DNA of 64,000 bases. It comes from Hydrogenophaga sp. GTDB taxonomy: Bacteria; Pseudomonadota; Gammaproteobacteria; Burkholderiales; Burkholderiaceae_C. The stretch lies in contig NZ_JAHCKL010000012.1 of NCBI RefSeq assembly GCF_026125785.1, positions 50,678-114,677 of the forward strand, given 5' to 3'. The position numbers and the translations under genes are program-made. How positions within the stretch are numbered: position 1 is the stretch's first letter; every line of letters starts with the position of its first letter. Shown piece after piece: positions 63,872 through 64,000 of this stretch. The notes beneath the pieces were generated by a model that saw only the letters and a program-made list of their open reading frames with translations, was not told the DNA's origin and did not search any database.

Positions 63872-64000
63872 ATGGCCACCATCCAGAACCGTTCTCGCAT
63901 CACCGTCACGGTCAAGAACCGTCACGACCTCACCCGCTCCTTCTCGTACAACGCCCTCGACAAGGTCGAGGCCTATGTCGGCGAGCTGCGCAGCAAAGGC
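63872..64000 (+). CDS. Probable tyrosine-type site-specific integrase (partial, N-terminus only)
   Basis: The first 43 codons of a gene that runs off the window: MATIQNRSRITVTVKNRHDL, then a basic stretch ending GELRSKG. The sequence resembles the N-terminal arm-binding region of integrases of betaproteobacterial genomic islands. Position just after tRNA-Pro on the same strand fits an element integrated at the tRNA 3' end. The catalytic domain is not in the window, so the call rests on similarity and context. Confidence 0.65.
   Translation, partial: MATIQNRSRITVTVKNRHDLTRSFSYNALDKVEAYVGELRSKG

Overview
The window is high-GC chromosomal DNA from a betaproteobacterium, most likely a member of the Comamonadaceae (Burkholderiales). 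The evidence is the box benzoate pathway, the typical betaproteobacterial neighbourhoods (DUF3460-scpA-nadB, fmdB-DUF502-aspS, rplU-rpmA-obgE-proB), and strong GC bias at third codon positions. That bias creates very long antisense shadow frames. The genus is inferred, not proven. Nearly all of the window is core genome. Accessory DNA appears only at the right end.

Left end (1-7269): an aerobic benzoyl-CoA (box) cluster. Partial boxB and complete boxC lie on the minus strand. boxR, a HTH/shikimate-kinase-like repressor, sits between them and the divergent plus-strand genes boxD and bclA. Paired TGCA motifs (TGCACTTTWATGCA) lie upstream of boxC and in the boxR/boxD gap, suggesting BoxR controls both arms. 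A six-unit 20-bp tandem array that seems to have grown from a dispersed palindromic repeat lies just before bclA.

7.3-26 kb: housekeeping genes. These are apbC with divergent metG, a DUF1275 membrane protein, a BamE-like lipoprotein, a SulP transporter, DUF3460-scpA, NAD synthesis (nadB, nadA, nadC), pantothenate synthesis (panB, panC), a minus-strand run rhodanese-grxC-secB-gpsA, then gpmA, ctpA and moeB.

26-34 kb: a minus-strand block. It holds a secreted nuclease, small membrane proteins, a type II lumazine synthase (ribH2) behind an FMN riboswitch, and a ten-gene run: DUF883, YqjE-like, YqjK-like, nudB, an EEP-family enzyme, clsB, folE, a BLUF blue-light sensor and DUF429. folE and nudB supply successive early steps of folate/pterin synthesis, and folE is followed directly by the BLUF gene.

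34-50.6 kb: aspS with DUF502 and fmdB, then ubiquinone genes (DUF971, ubiE, Tim44-like, ubiJ, ubiB), a 1,292-residue FAD/Fe-S oxidoreductase, and the complete ugpBAECQ glycerol-3-phosphate uptake operon. 50.6-63.6 kb: hemA-prfA-prmC-grxD, an orphan Lon-like AAA ATPase, a lytic transglycosylase with proS, rppH with a CNP1-like protein, proB-obgE-rpmA-rplU, and divergent ispB.

Right end (63.6-64 kb): tRNA-Pro(CGG) followed by the first 43 codons of what looks like a tyrosine integrase. The window probably stops just inside an integrative element inserted at this tRNA gene. I found no CRISPR array, insertion sequence or rRNA. No wholly new multi-gene system is evident. The observations most worth a second look are the bclA tandem array, the box operators, the folE-BLUF-DUF429 group, the orphan Lon-like ATPase and the tRNA-Pro island boundary.
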